64,000 bases of DNA from Clostridia bacterium (GCA_017552535.1 JAFZPV010000003.1:53792-117791), one strand, 5' to 3'. Numbered from the stretch's first letter, positions 17,641 to 27,306 are shown. Program-made: numbers and translations. The notes: generated by a model from the sequence alone, not told the origin.

Positions 17641-18940
17641 CGCCGTCACGGTAGTGGGCGCGGGGCTGGCGGGCTGCGAGGCGGCCTGGCAGCTGGCAAA
17701 GCGCGGCATACCGGTCATCCTGTACGAGATGAAGCCCGTCTGCTTCTCCCCCGCCCACACGAAGCCCGGCTTTGCAGAGCTGGTGTGCTCCAACTCCCTG
17801 AAGGCGGAATACCTGTCCAACGCCTCCGGCCTTTTGAAGGCGGAGATGCGCCTGCTGGACAGTTTGATCCTGAAAGCGGCGGATGAAGCGCGGCTGCCGG
17901 CCGGCGGCGCGCTGGCCGTGGACCGGGACATATTCTCCGGCTGCATCACAAAAGCCCTGGAAGAGCACCCCCTGGTCACGGTCAGGCGCGAAAGGATAGA
18001 TGAAGTTCCCTCCTCCCCCGCCATCGTCGCCACGGGACCCCTCACCCACGAAAAGCTCAGCGAAAGCATACAGCGCATGCCGGGTTTTTCGGCGCTGCAC
18101 TTTTTTGACGCCGAGGCGCCCATCGTGACCCGTGACTCGCTGGATATGTCCAGGATCTTTGCCGCCTCCCGCTACGACCGGGGCGCGGACGACTATCTGA
18201 ACTGCCCCATGACCCAGGAAGAATACGACGCCTTTTACGACGCGCTGGTATCTGCGGAGACCGCGCCGGTGCACGAATTTGACAAAAAGCAGGTGTTCGA
18301 AGGCTGCATCGCCGTGGAGATCCTGGCCCAGCGCGGCCGCCAGACCCTGTGCTATGGGCCTATGAAGCCCGTGGGTCTCGCCGATCCGAAAACAGGCCGT
18401 ATGCCCTACGCGGTGGTGCAGCTCAGGCGCGACAACATGAGCGGCACCCTGTACAACCTGGTAGGCTTTCAGACGCGGCTGAAATTCGGCGAGCAGAAGC
18501 GGGTGTTCTCCATGATCCCGGGGCTTGAAAACGCGGAATTTGCCCGGTACGGCGTGATGCACCGCAATACCTACCTGAACAGCCCGGACGTGCTGGGCAA
18601 AAATTACCAGACGAAGGCCGATCCGCTTCTGCGCTTTGCCGGACAGATGACGGGCGTGGAGGGATATATGGAATCCGCCGCCAGCGGGCTGACCGCCGCC
18701 GTGTCGCTGGCAAACTGCCTTGAGGGAAAGCCCGAGCCGGATTTCGGAAGTCAGACGCTTCTGGGGGCGCTTGCCGGCCATGTGTGCACCCAGACAGGCG
18801 ACTTTCAGCCGATGAACGCGAACTTCGGGCTTCTGGAGCCCCTGGGCAAAAAAATACGAAACAAAAAAGAACGGTACGAACTTATGTCCGCACGTTCGCT
18901 GGAGCGCATGGCGGACATCATACAGACTTACAAACTGTAA
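17633..18940 (+). CDS. trmFO: Methylenetetrahydrofolate--tRNA-(uracil-5-)-methyltransferase
   Basis: TrmFO forms m5U54 in the T loop of tRNA with methylenetetrahydrofolate and FAD. The 435-residue protein has the FAD loop VVGAGLAGCEAAWQLAKRG (5-23), the family tract FAELVCSNSLKAEYLSNASG (about 43-62) and, near the C-terminus, MNANFGLLEPLG. It starts inside the last codons of topA, as in many Firmicutes. The xerC gene that often follows is absent. Confidence 0.97.
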   Translation: MNDAVTVVGAGLAGCEAAWQLAKRGIPVILYEMKPVCFSPAHTKPGFAELVCSNSLKAEYLSNASGLLKAEMRLLDSLILKAADEARLPAGGALAVDRDIFSGCITKALEEHPLVTVRRERIDEVPSSPAIVATGPLTHEKLSESIQRMPGFSALHFFDAEAPIVTRDSLDMSRIFAASRYDRGADDYLNCPMTQEEYDAFYDALVSAETAPVHEFDKKQVFEGCIAVEILAQRGRQTLCYGPMKPVGLADPKTGRMPYAVVQLRRDNMSGTLYNLVGFQTRLKFGEQKRVFSMIPGLENAEFARYGVMHRNTYLNSPDVLGKNYQTKADPLLRFAGQMTGVEGYMESAASGLTAAVSLANCLEGKPEPDFGSQTLLGALAGHVCTQTGDFQPMNANFGLLEPLGKKIRNKKERYELMSARSLERMADIIQTYKL

Positions 18941-18950
18941 CGGAGGCAGC

Positions 18951-19487
18951 ATGATCGAATTTCGGGGAACCACCATCTGCGCCGTAAAGCGCGGCGGCGT
19001 GACCGCCGTAGCTGGCGACGGCCAGGTGACCATGGGCGAAAACGCCATCATGAAGAACAACGCGCGCAAGGTGCGGCGCATCTATAACGACAGCGTGGTG
19101 ATCGGCTTTGCCGGCACGGTGTCTGACGCCTTTGCCCTGAGCGAGAAATTCGAGGCGAACCTTACCCAGTATTCCGGCAACCTGCTCAAGGCCGCCGTGG
19201 AGCTGGCTCAGGGCTGGCGCCTGAACCGGGAAGCCAGGAATCTCGAAGCCCTGATGATCGCCGCGGATAAAAACGATCTGGTGCTCATATCCGGCACCGG
19301 CGAAGTGATCCTGCCGGACGAGGGCGTTCTGGCCATCGGCAGCGGCGGGAACTTCGCGCTGGCGGCGGCCCGGGCGCTCACGGAAAACACGGACCTTCCC
19401 GCCGACGAGATCGCCCGCAAGGCGCTTCTGATCGCCGCTTCCATCTGCGTGTACACCAACGACCATATCATCGTGGAGGTGGTATGA
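18951..19487 (+). CDS. hslV: ATP-dependent protease proteolytic subunit HslV
   Basis: HslV forms the double-hexamer chamber of the HslUV (ClpYQ) protease. The 178-residue protein begins MIEFRGTTICAVKRGG: a short propeptide ends before the GTT, so the first Thr of TTICAV is the likely N-terminal nucleophile. GDGQVTMGE (about 23-31) and ARKVRRIYNDSVVIGFAG (about 39-56) match the family. GGAGG lies 5 nt before the start and the stop overlaps hslU. Confidence 0.96.
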   Translation: MIEFRGTTICAVKRGGVTAVAGDGQVTMGENAIMKNNARKVRRIYNDSVVIGFAGTVSDAFALSEKFEANLTQYSGNLLKAAVELAQGWRLNREARNLEALMIAADKNDLVLISGTGEVILPDEGVLAIGSGGNFALAAARALTENTDLPADEIARKALLIAASICVYTNDHIIVEVV

Positions 19488-20854
19488 TGAATACGCTCAC
19501 CCCCAGACAGATCGTTACGGAGCTGGACAAATACATCGTGGGTCAGGACGACGCCAAGCGCGCCGTGGCGGTGGCGCTTCGCAACCGCTACCGCCGCATG
19601 CTTCTGCCCGACGGCATCCGCGACGAAGTGACCCCCAAGAACATCCTGATGGTGGGTTCCACGGGCGTCGGCAAGACCGAGATCGCCCGCAGGCTCGCCA
19701 AGCTGGTGGACGCGCCGTTTATAAAGGTCGAAGCCACCAAGTTCACCGAAGTGGGCTATGTAGGGCGCGACGTGGATTCCATCATACGCGACCTGACCGA
19801 AGAAGGCATCCGCATGGTAAAGGACATGCAGACCGCCCAGGTGCACGATATGGCGGTGCAGGCAGCCAACAACCGCATCGCGGAGCTCATCGTGCATCCC
19901 GCCAGAAAGAAGGCCAATCCCATAGACATCATCCTGGGCAACAAGCCCAAAGAGCCGGAGATCAGCGGGGACGAAAAGGAAAAGATGCTGGCCCGGCAGG
20001 GCGATGTGCGCCGCGCGCTGGAAGCCGGCGAAATGGAAGACACCATCGTCGAAGTCGAGGTGGAAGAGATCACCCCGAAGGCCGAGATCCCCGGCACCGA
20101 CATGAGCATAAACGACGTGATGGGCGGCATGCTGCCCAAAAAGACGAAGATGCGCAAGGTGCCCGTGCGGGAAGCCCGCCGCATCCTGACCGCCGAGGAA
20201 GAAAACTCCATGATCGACATGGACAAGGTGTACACCGACGCCATTTCCCGCGTGGAGCAGCACGGCATCGTATTCATCGACGAGATCGACAAAGTGGCCG
20301 GGCGAGGCGGCTCCGGCCGCGGTCCGGACGTTTCCCGCGAGGGCGTGCAGCGGGACATCCTGCCCATCGTGGAGGGCTGCACGGTGAACACCAAGTATGG
20401 CCCCGTGCACACGGACCACATCCTGTTCATTGCCGCAGGCGCCTTCCATGTGGCGAAGGTGACCGACCTGATCCCGGAGCTTCAGGGCCGCTTCCCGGTG
20501 CGGGTGGATCTAAAGCCTCTGACTGCCGAGGATTACCAGCGCATCCTGACCCAGCCGAAAAACGCCCTCATCACCCAGTACCAGGCGCTCCTGGCTGTGG
20601 ACGGCGTGCATCTGGAATTTGACGAAAGCGCCCTGGAGCTGATCGCCCGGCACACCTTCGACGCCAACGAAAACGGCGAGAACATCGGCGCCAGAAGGCT
20701 GCACACAGTGATGGAAAAGATCCTGTCCGACATCGCCTTCAACGCCGGCGGCGGAGACGCACCCGAGATCGAGGTAAAGGTGAACGCAGAATACGTGTCC
20801 CACCAGTTGGAAAAGACCGCCCGCGACTCGGACCTGAACCGGTTTATCATCTGA
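19484..20854 (+). CDS. hslU: ATP-dependent protease ATPase subunit HslU
   Basis: AAA+ unfoldase that feeds HslV. The 456-residue protein has LTPRQIVTELDKYIVGQDDAKRA at the start, Walker A GSTGVGKT (58-65), the GYVGRDV pore loop (about 90-96), an inserted I domain (about 115-245), Walker B IVFIDEID (about 264-271) and sensor 2 in IGARRLHT. The start is either ATG 19484 or ATG 19487. The codY gene that commonly follows in Bacilli is not here; a terminator is. Confidence 0.97.
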   Translation: MMNTLTPRQIVTELDKYIVGQDDAKRAVAVALRNRYRRMLLPDGIRDEVTPKNILMVGSTGVGKTEIARRLAKLVDAPFIKVEATKFTEVGYVGRDVDSIIRDLTEEGIRMVKDMQTAQVHDMAVQAANNRIAELIVHPARKKANPIDIILGNKPKEPEISGDEKEKMLARQGDVRRALEAGEMEDTIVEVEVEEITPKAEIPGTDMSINDVMGGMLPKKTKMRKVPVREARRILTAEEENSMIDMDKVYTDAISRVEQHGIVFIDEIDKVAGRGGSGRGPDVSREGVQRDILPIVEGCTVNTKYGPVHTDHILFIAAGAFHVAKVTDLIPELQGRFPVRVDLKPLTAEDYQRILTQPKNALITQYQALLAVDGVHLEFDESALELIARHTFDANENGENIGARRLHTVMEKILSDIAFNAGGGDAPEIEVKVNAEYVSHQLEKTARDSDLNRFII

Positions 20855-20866
20855 GAATAGTTTTAG

Positions 20867-20903
20867 CAGAGTCTTCGGTTTTCCAAGGGAACCGGAGGCT
20901 CTG
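20867..20903 (+). terminator. Terminator after hslU
   Basis: A 14-bp stem (with two G-U pairs) from CAGAGTCTTCGGTT and AACCGGAGGCTCTG, followed by TAAATTTGT. It lies 12 nt after the hslU stop and closes the dprA-hslU operon. Confidence 0.75.
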
Positions 20904-20943
20904 TAAATTTGTCAAAATAACCGGATAAAATTTCGGATTGATG

Positions 20944-20972
20944 TTTCTTTTCTAACAGTTTCGTTATATAAT
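20944..20972 (+). promoter_or_regulatory. Probable promoter for cdaA
   Basis: TATAAT at 20967-20972 with a poor -35 (TTTCTT at 20944-20949, spacer 17). Transcription would begin near 20979, which argues for a cdaA start downstream of the first in-frame GTG at 20980. Confidence 0.5.
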
Positions 20973-21003
20973 AGAACCAGTGCGAGTGAAGGCGGTGAAT
21001 GCG

Positions 21004-21894
21004 GTGGAAAGGCTGGGTAATCTTGGCGCGGCGTTGCAGATGCTGTTTTCCAACGTGTTCCAGATGCTGGACTGGCGCAACATCCTGGACATCGCGATCA
21101 TCGCGGTGGTCATTTACGAGCTGATCAAGCTTATGATCCGCACCCGCTCCAGCGCGGTGCTCAAAGGCGTACTGATCCTTGTGGCCTTTGCCTGGCTCAC
21201 GGACATCCTGCAATTGAGCGTCGTATCCTGGGCGCTTCAGCAGTTTCTGAATATCGGCGTGGTGGTTCTGGTGATCCTGTTCCAGCCGGAGCTGAGGCAG
21301 GCGCTGGAAAAGCTGGGCCGTTCATCCCTGATCACGTCCTCCCCATCCCCCGCCAGTGAAGTGAGCACCGACAAGGTGGTAAGCGAACTGGTGACCGCCA
21401 TCACCGACATGGCGCGCAAACGCATCGGCGCTCTGATCGTGGTGGAAAGAAAGACGGGCCTTCGGGAGTTTGCCGATACCGGCACCATGATCAACGCCGA
21501 CATAACGGCTCCCCTGGTGGAAAATATCTTCGAGCCCAACACGCCCCTGCACGACGGCGCCATGATCATCCGCGAAGGACGCATCCTGGCGGCGGCATGC
21601 ATTTTGCAGCTTTCCAACGATCCCGACATCTCCCGCGAGCTTGGCACCCGCCACCGCGCGGCCATCGGCATCACCGAGACAACGGACGCCGTTGCCCTGG
21701 TGGTGAGCGAGGAGACCGGTGTGATCTCCATCGCCCGGGAGGGCCGCATCAGCCGCTATGTGGACGCCAAGACGCTTTCCCAGATTTTGAACGAGCTTTT
21801 CGAAGCGGGCGGAAAGAGCCCGTTCAAAAAGCTTAGTCTGATGATCGGCGGACGCGGCAAGGATAAGGAAACGGAAGGAGGCGCAGGCAAATGA
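21004..21894 (+). CDS. cdaA: Diadenylate cyclase CdaA
   Basis: CdaA makes cyclic di-AMP from two ATP at the membrane. The 296-residue protein has three N-terminal membrane segments (about 14-90) and the DAC domain with LHDGAMII and GTRHRAAIGIT, the two catalytic and ATP-binding motifs. The GTG at 21004 is preferred: AGGCGGTGA lies 5 nt upstream and it is downstream of the deduced transcription start; GTG 20980 and 20995 are alternatives. The stop overlaps cdaR by 4 nt. Confidence 0.95.
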   Translation: MERLGNLGAALQMLFSNVFQMLDWRNILDIAIIAVVIYELIKLMIRTRSSAVLKGVLILVAFAWLTDILQLSVVSWALQQFLNIGVVVLVILFQPELRQALEKLGRSSLITSSPSPASEVSTDKVVSELVTAITDMARKRIGALIVVERKTGLREFADTGTMINADITAPLVENIFEPNTPLHDGAMIIREGRILAAACILQLSNDPDISRELGTRHRAAIGITETTDAVALVVSEETGVISIAREGRISRYVDAKTLSQILNELFEAGGKSPFKKLSLMIGGRGKDKETEGGAGK

Positions 21895-23204
21895 AAAAGC
21901 TCTGGAGCTATGTTCGCCTGTACGCGCCCCGGTTCCTGAAAGCCGCGGGCGGCGTGCTCACCCGCAGGCTGTGGCTGAAGCTGCTGAGCCTGGGCCTGGC
22001 GCTTCTGATCTGGGTGTACATCATCAGCAACACCCCCTCCCTCACCAGGGAGCGTACGATCACCGACCTGAGCGTTACCGCCACCTATTCCAGCTCCCTT
22101 TCCGGCTATACCCTGGCCGTAGCCACGGACATCGCCTCGGAATACCAGAACTTTGTGGACGTCACCGTGGAGCTGCCCCAGAGCCAGTACGCCCGGCTGA
22201 CGTCGCGCAATATTCGCGTGACGCCCGATTATACCGGCATACGCACCCCCGGTGTGTATGAAGTGCCCCTGGTCGCCACCACCACCTACGGAAACGTAAC
22301 GCGCATCAATCCCTCCACCGTTTCGGTGACCATCGAAAACCTCGATTCCCGCCTGATCAGCGTGGAGCCCGTGTTTTTGAACGAAGACACGGACACTTAC
22401 TGGTACGCGGAGAACTCCATAAGCATCAACCCCCAGCAGATCACCGTATCCGGCCCGGCCTCCATGGTGCAAAACGTATCCAAGGTACAGGTGGAGCTGG
22501 ACGTTTCGGGGCGTTCTTCCTCCGTGCGGCGCTCCTGCACAACGAGCCTCGTAAACGCCGAAGACGAGCCTCTGACTACCCGCCTGCTCACGCGCTCTTC
22601 CAACTCCTGCTACGTGACGCTGGACATCTATCCCAAAAAGTCACTCGAGGTATACGCCGATCCCTCCCAGCTCACCGCGGCGGAGGGATATACCATAGAC
22701 AGCATCAGCTTCCAGCCGGCCAGCGTGACCGTGGCGGGTGAAAGCGCTCTGCTCAACGAACTTGAATACCTTCCCCTCGACATCCCGGATCTGGGCGAGG
22801 TGAGCGCCACGTTTTCCCGCACGCTCAGCTTGTCCCAGCTGGACGATCTGAAATATGTTTCCACCCGCAGCGTCTACATGACCGTGAACGTGAGCGAGAG
22901 CAAGGTTCGGCGCACGTTCAACGGGGTAAAGCTTGAGATCGACGCCTCTGCCCTGCCCGCCGGTTGCACCTGGCAGTGCGACACGCAGGAGCTGACGCTC
23001 AGCGTGACCGGCCCCGCGACGCTGGTAAACGCGCTCACGGAGTCCATGCTCACGGCACACGCAGAGCTTACCGATACGGCGCCGGGCGAGCATACCGCGG
23101 ACGTTTCGCTTCGGGTGAACGGAATGGAGGACGAGCGCTTGAGCCTCTCGCCGATCAGCGTAAGCGTACTCGTCATGGAAGCGGAGGGTGCAGGCAATGA
23201 ATGA
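21891..23204 (+). CDS. cdaR: YbbR-domain regulator of diadenylate cyclase CdaR
   Basis: CdaR is a membrane-anchored extracellular protein that modulates CdaA. The 437-residue protein has one N-terminal membrane segment (LLSLGLALLIWVYIISNTPS, about 31-50) and four YbbR-like beta repeats of roughly 85-90 residues, seen as recurring GxYxVPLxA, xxVTVxGP and xxVxVxINxS patterns. The direct link to cdaA is the normal arrangement. In many Firmicutes glmM comes next; here another gene follows. Confidence 0.93.
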   Translation: MKKLWSYVRLYAPRFLKAAGGVLTRRLWLKLLSLGLALLIWVYIISNTPSLTRERTITDLSVTATYSSSLSGYTLAVATDIASEYQNFVDVTVELPQSQYARLTSRNIRVTPDYTGIRTPGVYEVPLVATTTYGNVTRINPSTVSVTIENLDSRLISVEPVFLNEDTDTYWYAENSISINPQQITVSGPASMVQNVSKVQVELDVSGRSSSVRRSCTTSLVNAEDEPLTTRLLTRSSNSCYVTLDIYPKKSLEVYADPSQLTAAEGYTIDSISFQPASVTVAGESALLNELEYLPLDIPDLGEVSATFSRTLSLSQLDDLKYVSTRSVYMTVNVSESKVRRTFNGVKLEIDASALPAGCTWQCDTQELTLSVTGPATLVNALTESMLTAHAELTDTAPGEHTADVSLRVNGMEDERLSLSPISVSVLVMEAEGAGNE

Positions 23205-23658
23205 GACCTCCGTGATCCAGTTTCTGACCCGCATGGTAGAGTGGGCGCTGCAGGGCTTCCAGAACATCGTGAGCGCCGTGGTGAACGCGATCAGCGGAAA
23301 CGCGAGCAGGCTGTTTTCCACCCTTCTCAACTTCAGCTGGAAAGGCATTCTTGCCGTGATCCTGGTGGCCGGCTGCGCGCTGAACATCATCATATACATG
23401 CAGCGCTGGAAGCCCCACTGGTGGTGGTTTGCCAGAAAGCGCATGATCGTAAACGACAGCCTTGTTGAAAGCAAAAAGAAAAAGGCAAACAGCACAGCTG
23501 CGCCCAGGCGGAAGCCCTCCACCTACATTCCGGAAAGAGTAGGTCAAAGCGATACTAAGCGCACGGACGCCCTCGCACCGGACGATGACCTGTTCGGTAC
23601 CGACAGCGACCTGATGCGGACCGGACAGAAAAAAAAGTCCGCCCGGAAAGCACACTGA
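23197..23658 (+). CDS. Small membrane protein in the cdaA operon
   Basis: Unrecognised protein of 153 residues. An amphipathic N-terminus (about 1-45) is followed by one membrane segment, GILAVILVAGCALNIIIYMQ (about 49-68), a WKPHWWWF juxtamembrane patch, and a basic then acidic low-complexity tail. Its ATG overlaps the cdaR stop (ATGA) with GGAGGG upstream, so it is cotranslated with cdaR and takes the place usually held by glmM. A role beside CdaA/CdaR is inferred only from position. Confidence 0.65.
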   Translation: MNETSVIQFLTRMVEWALQGFQNIVSAVVNAISGNASRLFSTLLNFSWKGILAVILVAGCALNIIIYMQRWKPHWWWFARKRMIVNDSLVESKKKKANSTAAPRRKPSTYIPERVGQSDTKRTDALAPDDDLFGTDSDLMRTGQKKKSARKAH

Positions 23659-23677
23659 ATCACATGTTGCAAAATGC

Positions 23678-23707
23678 GCTGCGCCGGCTCCTGTGAGCCG
23701 GCGCAGC
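23678..23707 (+). terminator. Terminator between cdaA operon and M16 peptidase
   Basis: A perfect 13-bp stem GCTGCGCCGGCTC/GAGCCGGCGCAGC with a four-base loop, then ACGGTATTTTGGCGTTTT. It stands between convergent genes and may serve both. Confidence 0.85.
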
Positions 23708-23738
23708 ACGGTATTTTGGCGTTTTCAGGATTAACTGA

Positions 23739-25007
23739 TCAGGAAATCTTTCCCTGCAGGAAGCTGTCAGAAAGATCGTCCATTTTCACGCCCACCAGCG
23801 CGGCGGAGCGTTTTTTTTGCGCAAGCACCCTGCACTGCTCGTTCACATCGTCCAGCTTTACGGAGTTCACCTTTTCGATCAGCTCGTCCGTGGTGACGGT
23901 ATCGCCCCGCGTGAGCATCCGGTAGCCCGCGGCGCGCATCCGATTGGAAGGAGACTCCAGGCCCATGATCAGGCCGGAAAGCATCTGCTCCCGCGCCTGC
24001 ACAAACTCTTTTTCGGTCACGCCTTCTTTGCCCAGCCTGTCGATGGTCTCGTGGATGAGAGAAACGACCTGGGCTGCGTTTTCGGGATTCGCCGCCGCGT
24101 ATACCGTAAAGACGCCGTTGATGAGCGTGGAGTTGATGGATGAATACACGCTGTACGCCAGTCCCCTCTCTTCCCGGATGGTCTGGAACAACCGGGAGGA
24201 CATGGAACCGCCCAGCACCGTGTTTATCACGCGGTACGCGCGGGCTTCGGGCGTGTCCTGAGGCGGGCAGTCGACACCCATGCAGATGTGGATCTGCTCG
24301 ATATCCTTCTCGCAGCGGATCACCTTCGGCGCAAACGGTTTCACCTTCACTTCGGGCCTTCCCGTGCCGGAAGGCTGCCAGGCGCCGAAAAGGCGCTGCG
24401 CGTCCTTCAGGAAGGCGTCCCAGTCGTAGGCGCCGGCCAGCGCCAGCACAGCCCCGTCGGGATGGTAGTGCCCGGACATATACTTTACGATGTCTTCCCT
24501 GGTAAAGCGGTTCACGTTATCTGCCGAACCCAGTACCGGCTGAGATACCGGCTGGGGCCCGTAGTGGGCCTGCAAAAGCTGCTCGAACACCAGGTCGTCC
24601 GGCGTGTCTTCCGCCATGCTGATCTCTTCCAGCACCACGCCCTTTTCCCGGCGGATATCGTCAGGATCGAGGCGCGAATTCAGCACGAGATCAGCGATCA
24701 TGTCCATAGCCAGCGGCAGATGCTGCGTGATGACCCGCGTGTGGAAGCAGGTGGTCTCCACGTCCGTAAAGGCGTTGAGCATGCCCCCTACCGCATCCAT
24801 TTCCTCGGCGATCTGCCGCGCGCTCCTGCGATAGGTGCCCTTGAAGAGCATGTGCTCTATGAAATGGCTGATGCCGTTTTCTTCCGGAGTTTCATAAAGG
24901 CTCCCGCTGTCTATCCACAAGCCCACGGAGGCGCTGCGGAAAGACGGCATGGGCACGCCCACCACGCGCAGGCCGTTTTCGAGAGTGGCTAACTGATATT
25001 CTTCCAT
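23739..25007 (-). CDS. M16 family zinc peptidase (processing-peptidase-like)
   Basis: A 422-residue peptidase of the insulinase/mitochondrial-processing-peptidase family. The inverted zinc motif HFIEH is at 48-52, within ENGISHFIEHMLFKGT. The C-terminal half has the R/Y-type tract EERGLAYSVYSS. In Firmicutes homologues (YmxG/PqqL-type) commonly sit just after pnp, as here. The substrate is unknown; cytoplasmic location is implied by absence of a signal peptide. GAGGA precedes the start. Confidence 0.93.
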   Translation of the reverse strand: MEEYQLATLENGLRVVGVPMPSFRSASVGLWIDSGSLYETPEENGISHFIEHMLFKGTYRRSARQIAEEMDAVGGMLNAFTDVETTCFHTRVITQHLPLAMDMIADLVLNSRLDPDDIRREKGVVLEEISMAEDTPDDLVFEQLLQAHYGPQPVSQPVLGSADNVNRFTREDIVKYMSGHYHPDGAVLALAGAYDWDAFLKDAQRLFGAWQPSGTGRPEVKVKPFAPKVIRCEKDIEQIHICMGVDCPPQDTPEARAYRVINTVLGGSMSSRLFQTIREERGLAYSVYSSINSTLINGVFTVYAAANPENAAQVVSLIHETIDRLGKEGVTEKEFVQAREQMLSGLIMGLESPSNRMRAAGYRMLTRGDTVTTDELIEKVNSVKLDDVNEQCRVLAQKKRSAALVGVKMDDLSDSFLQGKIS

Positions 25008-25028
25008 TCGGTCCTCACAGTCAGCAAA

Positions 25029-25050
25029 CCAGCCGCTTTCGGGCGGCTGG
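25029..25050 (-). terminator. Possible terminator between pnp and the M16 gene
   Basis: An 8-bp stem CCAGCCGC/GCGGCTGG with a 6-nt loop lies 29 nt after the pnp stop on the minus strand, followed by TTTGCTGA. The T run is short, so read-through into the peptidase gene is likely. Confidence 0.5.
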
Positions 25051-25078
25051 CTTGTGGTTTTTGTTTGAAGGCTGCGTC

Positions 25079-27241
25079 TTACCTGCGGCCGCGGTTTTCG
25101 CCGTTGTTCCTGCGGAAGCCGCCGGATGCGGGACGCCTCACAGGCATGGACTCGTCATCGTATTCGATGTCGTTGCGCACCAGGTTGATGCGGCCCTGGG
25201 AATCGATCTCAGCCACGCGGCACTCCAGGGTGTCGCCGATGTTGACCACGTCTTCCACCTTGTCCACGCGCTTGTTGGCGAGCTTGGAGATGTGGATCAT
25301 GCCGTCCTTGCCGGGAGCGTATTCAACGAAGGCGCCGAAGGTCATGATGCGGGCAACCTTGCCGGTAAACACGTCGCCCACCTTGAGCTCGCGCACGATG
25401 CCTTCGATCATGCTCTTGGCCCTCTGGGCGGCCTCGGCGTTCTCGGTGGCGATGTATACGCTGCCGTCGTCCTCGATGTCGATCTTCACGCCGGTCTCCG
25501 CGATGATGGAGTTGATCATCTTGCCCTTGGGGCCTACGACCTCGCCGATCTTCTCGGGGTTGATGCGGAACTGGATGATCTTGGGGGCGTACTTGCTGAG
25601 CTCGGGTCTGGGGGCGGGCAGCGTCTCCAGCATCTTGCCCAGGATGTGCATACGGCCGTCGAAGGCCTGGGCCAGCGCCTGACGCAGGATCGCTTCGTCG
25701 ATGCCCTTGATCTTGATGTCCATCTGGATGGCGGTGATGCCCTGCGCGGTGCCGGCGACCTTAAAGTCCATATCGCCCAGGAAGTCTTCCAGGCCCTGGA
25801 TATCGGTAAGCACAGCCACCTTGCCGGTGTTTTCCACGTCCTTGATGAGGCCCATGGCCACGCCGGCCACGGGGCGCTTGATCGGCACGCCGGCGTCCAT
25901 GAGGGCCAGCGTGGAGCCGCACACGGAGGCCTGGGAGGTGGAGCCGTTGGAGCTCATGACCTCGCTGACCAGGCGCAGGCAGTACGGGAACTCGTCCACA
26001 GAGGGGATCATGGGGCGCAGGGCGCGCTCGGCGAGGGCGCCGTGACCGATCTCGCGGCGGCCGGGAGAACGCAGCTGCTTGGCTTCACCGGTGGAATAGC
26101 CGGGGAAGTTGTAGTGATGCATGTAGCGCTTGGTGGTCTCGGGGGTGATGCCGTCCAGAAGCTGCACTTCGCTCATGGGCGCCAGGGTGCACACCGTCAT
26201 TACCTGGGTCTGGCCGCGGGTGAACACGGCGGAACCGTGGGGACGGGGCAGCACGCCGGTCTCGCACCAGATGGGGCGCACTTCGGTGAGCTTTCTGCCG
26301 TCGGGGCGCACGCTCTCGTCGATGATGCGACGGCGCATGATTTCTTTCTGGATGGCGTACAGGGCGTCGCCGACCTCAGTCATGCGCTCGGCGTATTCCT
26401 CGGCGAAATGTTCGTTGACCTCGGCCTTCACCTGCTCTTCGCGGGCTTGGCGCTCCTGGCGGTCAAAGGTGTCGAACATCCACTTGACTTTGTCGTAAGC
26501 AAACTCGCGCACGGCGGCCTTTACGTCGTCGCCGGGGAGCTGCAGGGGGAATTCACGTTTTTCCTTGCCGATCTCGGCAACGATCTGCTCCTGGAATTCC
26601 ACGATGCGCTTCACCTGCTCGTGGGCGAACAGGATGGCCTTGAGCATGATCTCTTCGCTCACTTCGTTGGCACCGGCTTCCACCATCAGCACGGCTTCCT
26701 TGGTGCCGGCCACAGTGAGGTCCATCTCGGACACTTCGCGCTGGGCGAGAGTGGGATTGACGATGTATTCGCCGTCCACATAGCCGATGTTGACCGCGCC
26801 GATGGGGCCGCCGAAGGGGATCTCGCTTACGCACAGGGCGGCGGAAGCGCCGATCATGGCGGGCGTCTCGGGGCTGCAGTCAAAGTCCACGCTCATAACC
26901 TGCGCGGCCACGCACACGTCGTTGCGCATTCCCTTGGGGAACAGGGGGCGCAGAGGACGGTCGATCAGACGGCTGGTAAGGATGGCTTTTTCACCGGGGC
27001 GGCCTTCGCGGCGGTTCCAGGAACCGGGGATGTGGCCCACGGAGTAGAGCTTTTCTTCAAAGTCCACGTTGAGGGGGAAGAAGTCGATGCCGGGACGGAT
27101 GGTCTCGGACACGGTGGCGTTGACCAGAACGGCGGTCTCGCCGTAGCGAACGAAGGTGGAACCCGCTGCCTGCTCGGCGTATTTGCCGAATTCCAACGTC
27201 AGCGTGCGTCCGCCCAGTTCCAGGGAATAGCTTTTGAACAT
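25079..27241 (-). CDS. pnp: Polyribonucleotide nucleotidyltransferase (PNPase)
   Basis: A phosphorolytic 3'-5' exoribonuclease of the RNA degradation machinery. The 720-residue protein has two RNase PH domains separated by a helical domain. The second core carries the MGLIKDVENTGKVAVLTDIQGLED region. KH (about 560-620) and S1 (about 628-695) domains follow, the latter with VGDVFTGKVARIMTFGAFVE. A short Arg/Gly-rich tail ends the protein. AGGAGG lies 6 nt upstream. The gene follows rpsO with a strong intergenic hairpin. Confidence 0.98.
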   Translation of the reverse strand: MFKSYSLELGGRTLTLEFGKYAEQAAGSTFVRYGETAVLVNATVSETIRPGIDFFPLNVDFEEKLYSVGHIPGSWNRREGRPGEKAILTSRLIDRPLRPLFPKGMRNDVCVAAQVMSVDFDCSPETPAMIGASAALCVSEIPFGGPIGAVNIGYVDGEYIVNPTLAQREVSEMDLTVAGTKEAVLMVEAGANEVSEEIMLKAILFAHEQVKRIVEFQEQIVAEIGKEKREFPLQLPGDDVKAAVREFAYDKVKWMFDTFDRQERQAREEQVKAEVNEHFAEEYAERMTEVGDALYAIQKEIMRRRIIDESVRPDGRKLTEVRPIWCETGVLPRPHGSAVFTRGQTQVMTVCTLAPMSEVQLLDGITPETTKRYMHHYNFPGYSTGEAKQLRSPGRREIGHGALAERALRPMIPSVDEFPYCLRLVSEVMSSNGSTSQASVCGSTLALMDAGVPIKRPVAGVAMGLIKDVENTGKVAVLTDIQGLEDFLGDMDFKVAGTAQGITAIQMDIKIKGIDEAILRQALAQAFDGRMHILGKMLETLPAPRPELSKYAPKIIQFRINPEKIGEVVGPKGKMINSIIAETGVKIDIEDDGSVYIATENAEAAQRAKSMIEGIVRELKVGDVFTGKVARIMTFGAFVEYAPGKDGMIHISKLANKRVDKVEDVVNIGDTLECRVAEIDSQGRINLVRNDIEYDDESMPVRRPASGGFRRNNGENRGRR

Positions 27242-27306
27242 AGTAGTCCTCCTGAATATTATCTGTGTGGTTCAGGAGATAAGCAGCGCCGAAGACTTGT
27301 CCCCGC

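Noticed and set aside
20980-21003. GTG at 20980 as the cdaA start
   Set aside because: It would coincide with the deduced transcription start and has no ribosome binding site; GTG 21004 has a near-perfect one.
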